64,000 nt of DNA from Terramyces sp. JEL0728. Lineage: Eukaryota; Chytridiomycota; Chytridiomycetes; Rhizophydiales; Terramycetaceae. The stretch is from NCBI GenBank assembly GCA_027603945.1, contig JADIIU010000001.1, positions 372,001 to 436,000 on the forward strand, written 5' to 3'. Shown here one piece after another: positions 21,776 to 32,366 of the stretch (its first letter is position 1; each line of letters opens with the position of its first letter). Under the pieces are notes generated by a model. It saw nothing but the letters and a program-made list of their open reading frames with translations, searched no databases and was not told the origin of the DNA. Position numbers and translations under genes: made by a program.

Positions 21776-23035
21776 CTAATGAGCATCTACGTATGCCCAG
21801 AAAGCAATCAATCCAGCAACAGTTTCTTTACCGCTTGGAACAATTTGGTTTGCTGGCAAAATGAATCCGTTGTTTCCAGTGTCTCTCAATTCGATTGTCA
21901 TAGAGTATTTTACGCCAGCAGTAGCATAGAAATGATCATCAGTGGTACCAGAAGTTTGATATAATGAATCAGATTCTACAGTTAGGAAATTTCTCACGTT
22001 CTGCGGTAAATTTAACCTTATTGACTGCGTTTAACGCTTTTACCCCGGCAGCTGCAGATGCAGCATGATCGGTATGGTCAGGGGAAGGGCTTTGGGTATA
22101 TCCCCAAGGATACAACCAAAGTTGACTGTACGAGTGTAGATCCAGATAGTTTACCACGTTTTTCAAGCTCTTTACGTAGGTATCTAATGCCTTGGCTTCT
22201 TTTGTGCTTAACGGCCCAGATCCGTAATAAGTTTCATCGCATTCGTCACTGGATGCTCCTGGTTCAGACCATTTGAAGGAGAAGTTTCTGTTAATATCAG
22301 TGCCAGCACAGCTAGGGTTGGACGGATTTGGCTCCATGTTCTTTCTCCACATTCTGTCTCCGTTTGGATCTCTAGTATAGGCATAACCGTCAGGGTTTAA
22401 AACTGGTATGACGTGGAAGGTAAACTTGTTTCGCAAAGCGACTGCTTGAGGATCTGAGCTGAGCAAAAAGTCTGCAACGTAGGTGGTGACTGCTGGTGAA
22501 ATCCACTCTCTACCTGTTAATCCATTAAATACCTTGCATGAATACCACCATTAAACACAATGGTTTTTGCCCCAGTCCCGAATTTAATACCATTAATAGT
22601 GTTTCCGCCATAGGTTGATCCCAAACTAATCGGGGTAGCGCCAGGGAGACCTTGAAGGTACTTGACCAACGTAGCAGTGTCTTGGTAGTCGCTGTAGATG
22701 GTTGTTGCCTTATTGACCAAGGAGTGAGACTTTTCCGAGTCAACCAACTCTTGGACATTTTCAACCACAATCGAGTGAGATAAATTGTTCAATTTGGTTT
22801 GAAAAGTCTTTACAGAGCTTTGTGGAACTCTAACATCGATTACATTTCCAGTAGTGTGATCAGTCCAAACATCCAATTTCAAACTGCGATCTTTCAAGAT
22901 CAAGTGAAAGTAGTCCTTTTGAGCAGGAGTGTCGAGAGTAACTCTGAATACTTGATCGCCATGGTATCTACCCTTTGATGGAGCAGCAGATATGCTAGAT
23001 AACATAGCGAGCACGATGGTGAAATAGGAAACCAT
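21776..23035 (-). CDS. Secreted M14 metallocarboxypeptidase, copy 2
   Basis: 404 residues, paralogous to copy 1. A signal peptide (MVSYFTIVLAMLSSISAAPS) precedes a propeptide and an M14 domain with HAREW, INRNF, DLHSYSQLW and IELRDTG; GVKYS again gives Val at the specificity position. Introns are at 22510-22532 (23 nt, inside HAREW) and 21976-21997 (22, GTGAGA donor). The second intron matches copy 1 in position and phase. The first is 13 nt upstream of its copy-1 counterpart, and copy 2 lacks the N-terminal intron of copy 1. These are probably extracellular digestive enzymes from a tandem duplication. Confidence 0.93.
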
Positions 23036-23458
23036 ATCAACGGATGACGGAAAGAATTCAGCTTAACCTTTATACCTACTGCTCCAAGACTTCTCATGTT
23101 AACCACATGTAATCTTTGTAGTTCCTCCGCGGTCTTTTTGATAGCATGCAGTTCGAGTACAAGATTGCATGCAAAACTTGTATCGCCGGTAGAGCCTTCG
23201 TCGCCATTACTTTTTAATTATTATGATAGCTATGGCGGACTACCTTTAAATATTGCCATCCCTTTTAAAGCTCTTGCACTACAAATTTTGGTGCTTTGGA
23301 CGGGAATGTGACACCGCTTTGACCATTGTGTTATCATCCTCCAGATCTCCAGCCAAGTGCGGTAGGTTATTTCCACTCCAAACAGTTCTCAAAGAGAGGT
23401 TGAATATGCGGTCTCAAGCAAGTGGTTATCAAAAGACGCGTAGAAAACCTTTCTCAAA
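23036..23458. other. 423-bp divergent intergenic region
   Basis: Lies between carboxypeptidase copy 2 and the AK7-like gene. Short open frames on the plus strand lack ATG starts or recognisable content. It presumably holds both promoters; I see nothing else in it. Confidence 0.5.
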
Positions 23459-25825
23459 ATGAAAGTTTTCGTTTCTGGTGTTGATACACCATTCGGGCAT
23501 AACATTGCAAATGTCTTGTCACAGACAGCGGTTGGACATGCAAGGAGCGAGGAAGAAAATGAAGAAGAGGAAGAAGAACAACCACAGCCAGGCCAAGAAG
23601 GAAATGGAGCTAAAGCAGAGAAAGCTCCAAAGGAATTTTACACTGTGGTAGGAACGCTGCAAAAACCTATTCCAGACTCTCTCGAATCACATTTACCTAC
23701 GAAATACCCGGCTAAACCTGGGAAAATGATTGAAACAGGTGACAAGAAGAAAGACGCCAGCCGACGCGAAGCTATTGAGAAAATCCCTAGAGTAGGGCAA
23801 AAGCCTAAAGGAGTTAGTGAATGCATTTCAGTAAGATATTCCTAATCATCCTAGTGTACAGACAGAGAACAGACACAGAAATTAATGCTGGAATCTGATA
23901 TTATTGTTTTTGACATGATGAACGACTTGGATGAAATTACTTGGGCACTAGAATGTTTGATTCATTAATATTAGATTTATCAACCACGATTGATTCCTTT
24001 GAAAAACCAAAAACATTCATTGCTATCTCGACAGTCATGACTTGGGCGAAAACCAAAGGAGACGTAGACGATCCAGAATCTGCTTTTGCAGAAGACGAAT
24101 ACCGCCGAAGAAAACCACACCCTAATTTCAAAAATCATTTGGCTGTGGAAAAAAATATCGTAAAGTATAGCAAAAAGGAAAAGTTCAAGGGCTACGTGAT
24201 TGCTTCGGGGCTAGTCTATCACGCTGGCAGTTCGATTTTCCATTATTTGTTCAAAGTATTCTAAATATTAACTTAGTCTGCCTGGCACAACGAGCCATAT
24301 TTGACTTGTTTTGGAGACGGAACAAATGTCTTGCCCACCATTCATTTGGACGACTTGATTGCAATTACATTAGAAGTCATTGAAACTTGTCCAGAAGTTA
24401 AATATATTGTAGCTGTTGATGAGAGTAAAACCACCTTGTATGAAATAACAAAAGTATTTTCTGATTAATAACAGGCAGTAGCAGATTCTCTGTCAAACGG
24501 AGTAGTAAAAAAGGTGGGCAAGGAAGAAGGGTTTTTGGAAAAGGGGTTCACCCAGGAAGATATTGATATGCTGACAGTTAATTTGAGATTGGAACCCGCA
24601 TTTATAAAAGAACTTGGATTAGAATGGAAATACGAAGTAACTGATTCCTGACGCTAGAGCGGTATTATTGAATCACTACCGCAATTTATTCAAGAATATA
24701 AAGATGCAAGAGGGTTGTGGGCTGTAAAGATTGTGATGCATGGACCTCCAGCTTCAGGAAAGACATTTTACGCTCAAAAAATTGCAGAATTGTACAAAAT
24801 ACATTATTTGGAAACCGATGAAGTCGTTAATCAAGCACTGGTTGCTCTTGAAAAGAGAGTGAATGGGCAGACCACTGGAGAAGAGGAAGAAACCGACTTG
24901 GAGGCAGACAAAGAACTATTAAATGAAATGAGGGAAGCTATTAAAGCCAACAACGGCAAGCTTCCCACACAGCAAACCATTAGTTTTATTAAGGATAAAC
25001 TAAAGTCAATGCCCTGCAAAAACCAAGGCTATATTCTTGATGGATTTCCAACGACAATTGACGAAGCCACTGAACTATTTAAACGTAACCATAACCTAAA
25101 ATAGCTTCCGATGACGATGGAAAAGAAGAACGAATTATTCCTGTGGTAGACGATGTAATTGTACCAGAATTTGTGTTCACTATTGAAATGTCCGACCAGG
25201 CAATCAAACAAAAAGTACAAAAGCTGCCTGAATCTGCTGTAGTTGATACAAAAAATTCTGAAGAAGGTAATATTTATCTTAGTTTAGCATTAACGAAGCG
25301 TTTAGAAGATTTCAGAAAAAGCAACACAGACGAATTGACTGTATTAAACTATTTTGATGAATTGGAGATTAGTCCAGTAATCTTGCAGGCAGAAGTATTA
25401 GAAACTAGCCAAATTATTGAGCATATTCAAAAAGAACTTGGCGAACCCCGTAACTATGGGCTTACGCCGGAACAAATTGCTGCTGAAAGGCGTGAAGCAG
25501 AGCAATCAAAGGTAATACCCTTTAACGATAGTTGAATGCGGAATCGACAGCAGCCGAAGAACGCGTCAAACGCCAACAAGAAGAAATGGAGAGACACAAA
25601 AAAGCAACCGCAGAATGGAATGCAAAATTAGAACAAGTTCGTAAACAAGAACAAGAAGTACTTGAAATCCAATCCGAGCCGTTGCGCAATTACTTGGTAA
25701 AGTACATTATGCCAACGCTAACTGCTGGTCTTGTTGAGGTAGCAAAAGTCAGACCCGAAGACCCTATTGACTACTTGGCTGAATTCTTGTTTAAGCAAAA
25801 CCCAGAGAATAGTTCTACTGAATAA
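23459..25825 (+). CDS. Adenylate kinase 7-like flagellar protein
   Basis: 732 residues in nine exons, close to AK7 length. It has an N-terminal extended-dehydrogenase-like domain (MKVFVSGVDTPFGHNIANVL; later KPKTFIAISTVMTWAKTKGD), an adenylate kinase domain with P-loop MHGPPASGKT and YILDGFPTT, and a C-terminal Dpy-30 motif (YLVKYIMPTLTAGLVEVAKV). AK7 is tied to motile cilia and flagella, supplying or sensing adenine nucleotides; the Dpy-30 segment likely docks to an axonemal partner. Introns are at 23831-23854, 23955-23974, 24256-24276, 24454-24474, 24637-24657, 25085-25104, 25268-25288 and 25512-25531 (20-24 nt). The one at 25268 is in frame and has no stop. The gene is convergent with SAS-6. 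Confidence 0.9.
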
Positions 25826-25889
25826 ATTTTATAGTTCCATTCTGTGTAGCCAGCTGTACATGTACAACATTGTATAAAGGAAAGATTTA

Positions 25890-27669
25890 TTAAAAGTAGC
25901 TGCTCTTTGGTTGAACAACAGGCTGATCAAATTTAATAGGAATGCTGGTCGTAGGCTGAGCAAACTTTGGCAATTTTGGAGTAACCGTTCTTGGTACTGA
26001 TAGAGGATCTTTCTCTCGAGGCGTGAAACCCAACTCTTCCTTTTGTTTTGGAGTTTGTCTGAAGTCAAACTTTTCAGGTTCTACCGTTGTGTATTTTGAG
26101 AAATCAATCTGAGTAAACCCTTTAGAATAAAGCGGCTTTTGAAGAGCTTCTTCATTGAGTTGTTTATGCAGCCACTCAATAACTAGATTAAATTCAAATA
26201 CCTCTGTTGTTATCTTCAATTATTTTTCTACTTTCGTCTAATTGGGAGTTCAAGTCTGTGATTTTCTTTCTGTTTCCTTCCAAATCAGCCTGGAGGTCAT
26301 GGTTCACTCTGTTTGATTGAACAAGGTCTTTTTGGAGAGAGTCTATGGAAGTCATTCTTTCATCCAACAGCCTTTCTTGTTGCAAGGTAACTGTATTCTT
26401 TAACTTTATTTTGGATTTGGCATTCTTCAAATCCATCTGCAGTCGCTTGATAATTTCATTTCCCTCAGATTAACAACAGTTACCTTGTTGATTTCTTCGC
26501 CCGCTTTCTTTAATCCTTGCTCCAACCCTTCCACTTGGTGTTTCAGCACTTGTACAGAATCCTCTTCGCGTTTCTATGTTAAAGCAAGATACAATCTGAA
26601 CTTGAATCAAATCTACTCTATCTACAGCCTTCTTTTTCTCTTCTAGCGCTACTCGCTCTCTTTCTTTGCTTTCTTTTAAATTATGCTCCAATAACTCAAT
26701 TTTTACTGCTTGCATCTTGTTTGAATCTTGCAAGTGCTGTTTTGTGACTGATAATCTTTCGCTTTCTTGTCTAGCAAAGGATAAATCCTGGCTGACACTC
26801 TCCAGTTTCTTGGATAGCTCTGCATTAGAGGTTTCCAGAGTTTGTGAGTGTTTTAGGATATGGGTGTAGGATACATTGAGACCATTCAGCTTTTCTGATA
26901 AATATTTTACTTTCTGCTCATATTCTGTCTTGGTATTGTTCAGCATTTGCTCGTTTGATTCTCTAAAATTGTGTTTATCCCCCATAAATCGCTCCTTTTC
27001 TCTAGTCAATTCGATCAAGTGATTTTGTTTTAAAGTATTTATATCCTCCGAGTGTTTGATTCTCAAATGCTCCGTCTCTGCACTGATTTTTGAAATAATC
27101 TGTTCAGATTCCTTGTTTGTTCTGGTGGAGATGGCCAGCGCTTGTTGTAAGTTGAATGTTTGGGTCTGCATTAGCTAAAATTACTTTAAACTCTTTAACA
27201 ACGGTTGCCAGGTACTCTTTGATTGTAAAATCATTTCCTTGGTTGAATTTTAACGAGAGGTGGTTGATGTGCTTGAAGGAATTTGCTTCAATTATCGAAA
27301 AAGTGGAATACCGTTCGTCCTGCTGCAATTGCGCAATAAATCTATATCAGGAACAGGTACTTGGGATGCAAATCTCTTCCGCTACTGATACATGCCTCCA
27401 AGAGCTCGATTAACTTGCTAGGAAATTCAACGAAATCAATCAAAAGTCCTTGATCTTGCTTAATCAAGTGAAAATCTTGTTCGATAATATCCAAGTAAAA
27501 GAAAAAGAACGGATCATTATCATCTGTAAGTTGAAAATTTAACTGATTAGCAACGAATTACTTTTTTGATTTCCTTTTGTACTTGACTGATTTTGATGTT
27601 GACTGGCTTTTTATTTTCGGTTTGATTTTTGATATTGAGTTGGATGGGTTTGTTGAATAGCACCTCCAT
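25890..27669 (-). CDS. SAS6: Centriole assembly protein SAS-6
   Basis: 554 residues in seven exons. It starts MEVLFNKPIQLNI. The N-terminal globular domain holds DDNDPFFFYLDIIEQDF, QGLLIDFVEFPSKLIELLEA and NSFKHINHLSLKFNQGND (the PISA motif region). A coiled coil of about 300 residues ends in NNRVIEWLHKQLNE, a conserved SAS-6 segment, and a Pro-rich tail. SAS-6 forms the ninefold cartwheel of centrioles and basal bodies, so it supports a flagellated life stage. Introns are at 27543-27561, 27342-27360, 27166-27184, 26574-26592, 26464-26483 (20 nt, GAG acceptor) and 26183-26201; the others are 19 nt. It is convergent with the AK7-like gene, 64 bp between stops. Confidence 0.95.
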
Positions 27670-27829
27670 TTTCAGATTTGCAAGTTTGAAAAGTGCGGAC
27701 AAAATCGCGAATTCAACACAGACCAGCACCAAACTTGACTTTGAATACCGGCACTCTACGACAGGTGTAGTCAAGATTGTATTTAGCGAAATATATACCG
27801 ATGGCGACTCAATAAGTAATCAGATGTGT

Positions 27830-28858
27830 TTATTCTTTAGGTAAATTTTTGGCCATGTTTGCTAAAGCTGGGTTGTTCATCAAGGTGCTCATTGCTTCAG
27901 GATCGCTCATCAATGAAGAAGCCCTATGGTTAAAAAGATTTACATTTGGGCAATTTCAGGGTTGTTCATCAATGAAGCAATATCTGGCATACCCCCTCCA
28001 TTTCTAGTACCACTCATCATATTGGCAATTGCTGGGTTGTTCATCATATTTGCTACTGCTGGGTTGCTCATCATCTTTGCTGCCATGTTCATAATATTTG
28101 GATCGCTATCTTTAGATTGAATTACCTCATCATTTGAGAGATGTCAGGCATGCCTCCCATTCCGCCAAATGGAGTTGAACCAACTGGATCTGCTGCTTGA
28201 CGAGCAACAGACCCGAGTTTCTGTTGCGCTGCAGCAAGAGACTGTTTAATCGAAGCATTATTTGGCTCCATTTCGCTTCCTTTACTATATGCATCGACCG
28301 CAGCTTGGTAGTTGCCGAGACAATATTCAGCATGGCCTAGTCTTGAATAAGCTTTTGAATATTCTGGGTTGATAATTAACGCTTGTTTTGCATCTTGTGC
28401 TGCCAAGTCGTGGCTTCCTTGTTGAGAATGGGCAGCAGCTCTGTTGGAGTAATATACCGCATTAGTATCGTCCGCATCAATAGCTTCAGTGTACTTGACG
28501 ATTGCCTCTGCAAAGTTCTTGCTTGCCAATAGTTTGTTTCCTTGGCCTTTCAGTTCTTCTGCCAATTCCTTGTTTACAACTTTCTCCTTTTGCGCTTGCT
28601 GTTGAGCTTTTTTAGGCTGTGCTTGATCTTGGGTCTTTAGGAATACTTGGAACACTTGTTCAAGATTTGCAGCAGCTTTTAATTCAGTGTTTTCAGGGTA
28701 ATTCACACCAAATGCCTCCCCAATGCATTGAATTGCGACTAAATCAACCGCCGATTACCTTCAATCCCTTCAGAATCTTCGCTTTTGATTGTCCCATTTT
28801 TAATGTTGCGGGAGAGGAAATCGCAAATAGCATATGCCAGTTTCTTTTGATCACCCAT
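27830..28858 (-). CDS. SGT2: SGTA/SGT2-like TPR co-chaperone
   Basis: 322 residues in four exons. The N-terminal dimerisation domain (KKLAYAICDFL to VAIQCIGEAFG) binds Get4/5-type partners. Three TPR units follow, then a Met/Asn-rich C terminus with repeated MMNNPAIANMM-type motifs that captures tail-anchored membrane proteins. SGTA/Sgt2 hands such clients to the GET/TRC pathway. Introns are at 28739-28758, 28106-28125 and 27924-27943 (all 20 nt). The stop TAA is part of AATAAA. The start is 34 bp from the divergent RRM gene, and it is tandem with SAS-6. Confidence 0.92.
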
Positions 28859-28892
28859 TTTTTCAAGACATTTTCGGCCACTTTTCTTCTAA

Positions 28893-29357
28893 ATGATTAG
28901 AAATCCATATCTGTATATACAATTCAGGACTAAATTCCCCAGTCCAGTGCCTGCAGTATATGCTGATAAATTAAAGCACATGAATGACGACCTTCGGAAA
29001 ATATTTATCCAAAACATCCCACTTGACACTTCAAATGATGAGCTGTATGAATTTCTAGAAGGATTTGGCTATACACAAAAGTGCGAAATTGCTTTCAATA
29101 AATTTACGAGAGAACCAAAATACTTTGGATTTGCGAGACTGGATAAAAATGCTGCTGAATATCTCATTCAAAACTACAGTAGAATTCCATTCAAAGGAAC
29201 GCTCCTTCATTTCAGATATGATACCGAAGAAGCAGAGAAACCTAAATGGGGAGGAATTCCAGACTACAGACCGTTTACAAAGGAACCCGCAGACAAGCAT
29301 GAGTGGAAGAACAGAGCAAGATCTTGGGAACAAAAATATAATAATAATAAAAAGTAG
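28893..29357 (+). CDS. Single-RRM RNA-binding protein
   Basis: 154 residues with one RRM: RNP2 is KIFIQNIP and RNP1 is KYFGFARL. A short charged tail follows. No intron is needed, although the 21 nt at codons 22-28 (GTATATGC...TTAAAG) resembles an in-frame mini-intron and could be one. The N terminus (MIRNPYLYIQFRTKFPSP) is weakly basic and could be a mitochondrial signal, but that is speculative. The specific family is not recognised. It is divergent from SGTA with a 34-bp gap. Confidence 0.78.
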   Translation: MIRNPYLYIQFRTKFPSPVPAVYADKLKHMNDDLRKIFIQNIPLDTSNDELYEFLEGFGYTQKCEIAFNKFTREPKYFGFARLDKNAAEYLIQNYSRIPFKGTLLHFRYDTEEAEKPKWGGIPDYRPFTKEPADKHEWKNRARSWEQKYNNNKK

Positions 29358-29429
29358 CCATTTTGTTTGTGCATGATGTGATTTTGTGCAATTTCCGCTA
29401 TAAAAATGGAGAGAAACAGATAGAGGAAA

Positions 29430-29950
29430 ATGGCTGATGTGATCAGTGTCCCAGAATTTGCCTTTTACGAGTTCTTTAACAAGACGATCCAAGTCCCATA
29501 CAAACGAATCTTTGTGGTATTCTACGGTTCAGTTGACCCAAAAACTGGTGAATCTTGGTGCGGCGACGTAGGTTTATTCTTAACTTGTAGACTAGGAAGG
29601 CTCTCCCTCTTATTCGCAAGACATTAGGAAAAGTAAAGAACTCTGTGCTGCTGCTTGTTGCTGCAGGAGATCGCGAAACGTTCAAGAACATGCCAAACCA
29701 TCCATACAAGACCGACCCCATAATTAAACTCACAAATGTTCCTACTCTGATTGAATACGATCGCAAAGGGCCAGTCAGCGGAAAGAGACTGGGAGATAAA
29801 GAATCTGGCAATCAAGAATCACTTGACAAATTTATCCTTCCAAGCAAACCGCGCTGGTATTCTACTCTTAAAAAGCGGCTGCTGGCCAATATTGCGCTAG
29901 TAAGAACTCTGATTTTGAATGTGTTTGGTGTACATAGAAAACACCGGTAG
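29430..29950 (+). CDS. TXNDC17/TRP14-like thioredoxin-fold protein with altered active site
   Basis: 165 residues. The fold matches TXNDC17: KRIFVVFYGSVDPKTGESWC, then RKALPLIRKTLGKV, LLVAAGDRETFKN and NVPTLIEYDRKG. The family active site is WCPDC. After removal of a 23-nt intron (29568-29590) it reads WCGDT, so the second Cys is lost; other acceptors break the frame. A single-Cys (monothiol) enzyme or a non-redox role is inferred. The C-terminal 30 or so residues after FILPSK are extra compared with the family. RABL2 starts 33 bp downstream on the same strand. Confidence 0.7.
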
Positions 29951-29983
29951 CTTAATAAATTCCCTCATTCTTTTCCACGCGTT

Positions 29984-30687
29984 ATGAAAGATATTCAAAA
30001 AATAGATAAACCAGCAGATTTAAAAGTATTATAAAACTGACTAGATCATTCTATTGGGTGATTCCGCAGTCGGAAAATCCAAATTGATGGAACGGTATTT
30101 GCTGGATAACTATATTCCACATCAATCTTCAACTTATGCTTTGACATTATACAGACACGTTTGTCCCAATCCAACAGCACCAGCTGAAAACTTGGATATC
30201 GACTTTTGGGATACAGCTGGCCAGGAAAGATTCCTTAGTATGCATCCCAGCTACTACCATGGAGCTCATTGCTGCATCCTGGTATTTGACGTTACAAGGA
30301 AAATAACGTACAATAAGCTAATGTAGGTACAAGAATCTAGATACCTGGTATGACGAATTAGTTTCGCATCGCGGTATAAAAATGCCAGTTATTGTTGTAG
30401 CAAACAAAATTGATGTTGATCCTTCAAGGGCGACAAAAGCATTTGCATTTGTAGAAAAAAGGAGAATTGAAAGGGGACAGGACTTGCCATTTTATTTCGT
30501 TTCTGCAAGTGATGGAAGCAATGTAGTTACGATTTTCAAAGAAGCAATTGCTAAAGCGACAGCGTATAGGGAAGACCTTGCAAGTGGGAAAGCAGGGACT
30601 TTTGTGGATGAAGTACTGCAATTCATTAAAGAAGAAGAGAAGCGACCGGACGGATTGTTTAAACCCTCCATTGCCCCTGTTTCTTGA
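29984..30687 (+). CDS. RABL2: Rab-like GTPase RABL2
   Basis: 221 residues in three exons. It is diagnosed by LLGDSAVGKSKLMERYL (P-loop), STYALTLYRH (effector loop), DFWDTAGQERFLSMHPSYYH, VVANKIDVD and FVSASDG. RABL2 releases the IFT-B complex from the ciliary base and is found only in flagellated lineages. Introns are at 30026-30044 and 30308-30326 (both 19 nt); the second must be removed to restore TYKNLDTWYDEL. It is convergent with chorismate synthase, 39 bp between stops. Confidence 0.93.
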
Positions 30688-30726
30688 TTTTATAGAATAC
30701 AAATATAAATCTTTTTAATTTATATA

Positions 30727-32040
30727 TTAAAACGCTCCTTCCAATTTACCAGTTAGGACCGGAGGGATGCCAGTCTTGCCTAGATGGCTGGCTACACCTT
30801 TTCTTGCTTCTTGATGGAGTACCATTTCCATAATTACCAGCGCAGCCATTGATTCAACAATAGGAGCAGCCCTAGGTAGTACACAGGGATCATGTCTGCC
30901 TTTGGCTGCCAACACACCCGCAGTACCACTATACTTTGCAGTTTCTTGCTCTTGGCCAATTGTAGCAACAGATTTGAAAGCTACTTTAAAGTAAATATCT
31001 TCTCCATTGGAAATCCCGCCTTGAATCCCACCAGAAAAGTTTGTTGTGGTGCGTATGCGTCCATCTTTTGTAACAAACGAATCATTGTGAACGTTGCCAG
31101 GGATTTGAGTTCCTGCCATTCCACTTCCAATTTCAAAGCCCTTTGTTGCAGGAATTGAAAGCATTGCATGTGCCAATTTAGCTTCGAGCCTAATATTAGT
31201 TAAAAGTACTTGTCAAAACACGGTTCCCCTAAACCAGTCGGCACATTTCTAATTACACATTGAACTACGCCGCCAATAGAATTCTGATCATCTTTAGCTT
31301 TCAAGATTCTCTAAGATCAATCTTAAACGCACCTGTTTCATTTTTTCAGCTACACCAGCGTCTGGACATCTGATTTCGTTGGCATCGACTTCTTTTCGTT
31401 GAACAGTATTCAAATACTTCCACCATTTATGCCATTTGTCCAACCACAATGCTTTATCTTCAGCATCTTCATAATCTTCCATTGGCTCCATTCTTACATT
31501 CCCAACAGCACTCACAAATGCAACAATTTCAATCCCAAATGCAGTCTTCAAATATTTTTCAGCAATTGCAGATGCCGCAACTCTACCTGCTATTAAATTA
31601 GTTTAACCTATGGTTTCTCTCGCACTTGAACGACCTCCTCCAGACGAAGCTTTAATTCCATACTTTTCAAGATAAGTCCAGTCTGCGTGCGATGGTCTTG
31701 GATAGTAATCCATTTCACCATAATCATGCGGTCTTTGATCTTGATTGGGAACCATCATTGCAATTGGTGTACCAAGTGTATAGCCTTTTTCGCATCCAGA
31801 CAAAATTGTTACTTGATCTTTTTCATCTCTCTGGCATTAATGATATTTACCGGAGTGGTTAAATCACTTTGTCCTGGTCTTCTTCTGGTTAATTGAGGTT
31901 GAACATCTGATTCAGTTAGCGGTAGGCCAGGAGGACATCCATCGACAATCACACCCACTGCCTTGCAATGAGATTCTCCAAATGTTGTTACTTTGAATAA
32001 ACTGGAATTTAATTGAAATTTACCTGCCAAAGGTGGACAT
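30727..32040 (-). CDS. ARO2: Chorismate synthase (Aro2 type)
   Basis: 402 residues in six exons. It starts [20 protein letters not shown] and carries [48 protein letters not shown] and FEIGSGM. It catalyses the last shikimate-pathway step, EPSP to chorismate, using reduced FMN. An intact shikimate enzyme argues for a fungal rather than animal relative. Introns are at 32002-32023, 31831-31850, 31587-31607, 31311-31332 and 31190-31209 (20-22 nt). Two have non-GTA donors (GTTAAA, GTGCGT). It is divergent from the S28 peptidase gene. Confidence 0.96.
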
Positions 32041-32366
32041 TTAAAATATAAAATTTTTCAGAGATTTTTGGGAGATGGTTAGATGATGACAACTCCACAG
32101 CATTAATGAACAAGCTGTTTCTGTTAGTTGTATAGCCAAAATATACGATGCTATGCGATAGTGAGGTTAGGGAAGTTGCATAGCCGTAAACACAGCCAAA
32201 ATATTAAATGCAAGTGTGTGACTAGGAACACAAACAGTAGTACCGCCATGGTATATCTGGCACTGTCATTTACCAAACTCTTTCAAATCCCAAAAAGAAT
32301 GTGACAACTATTTGTGACGAACACAAAGATTTCATATAAATTAGGAAAAGAAATGTTGTTTTACAA
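32041..32366. other. 326-bp divergent intergenic region
   Basis: Lies between chorismate synthase and the S28 peptidase gene. No open frame of note. The half near the peptidase is AT-rich with several short direct motifs (GCCAAAATAT occurs twice around 32130 and 32195). It presumably holds two promoters. Confidence 0.5.

Noticed and set aside
27629..27829. Open plus-strand frame between SAS-6 and SGTA
   Set aside because: Begins inside the SAS-6 first exon on the other strand and has no independent support.
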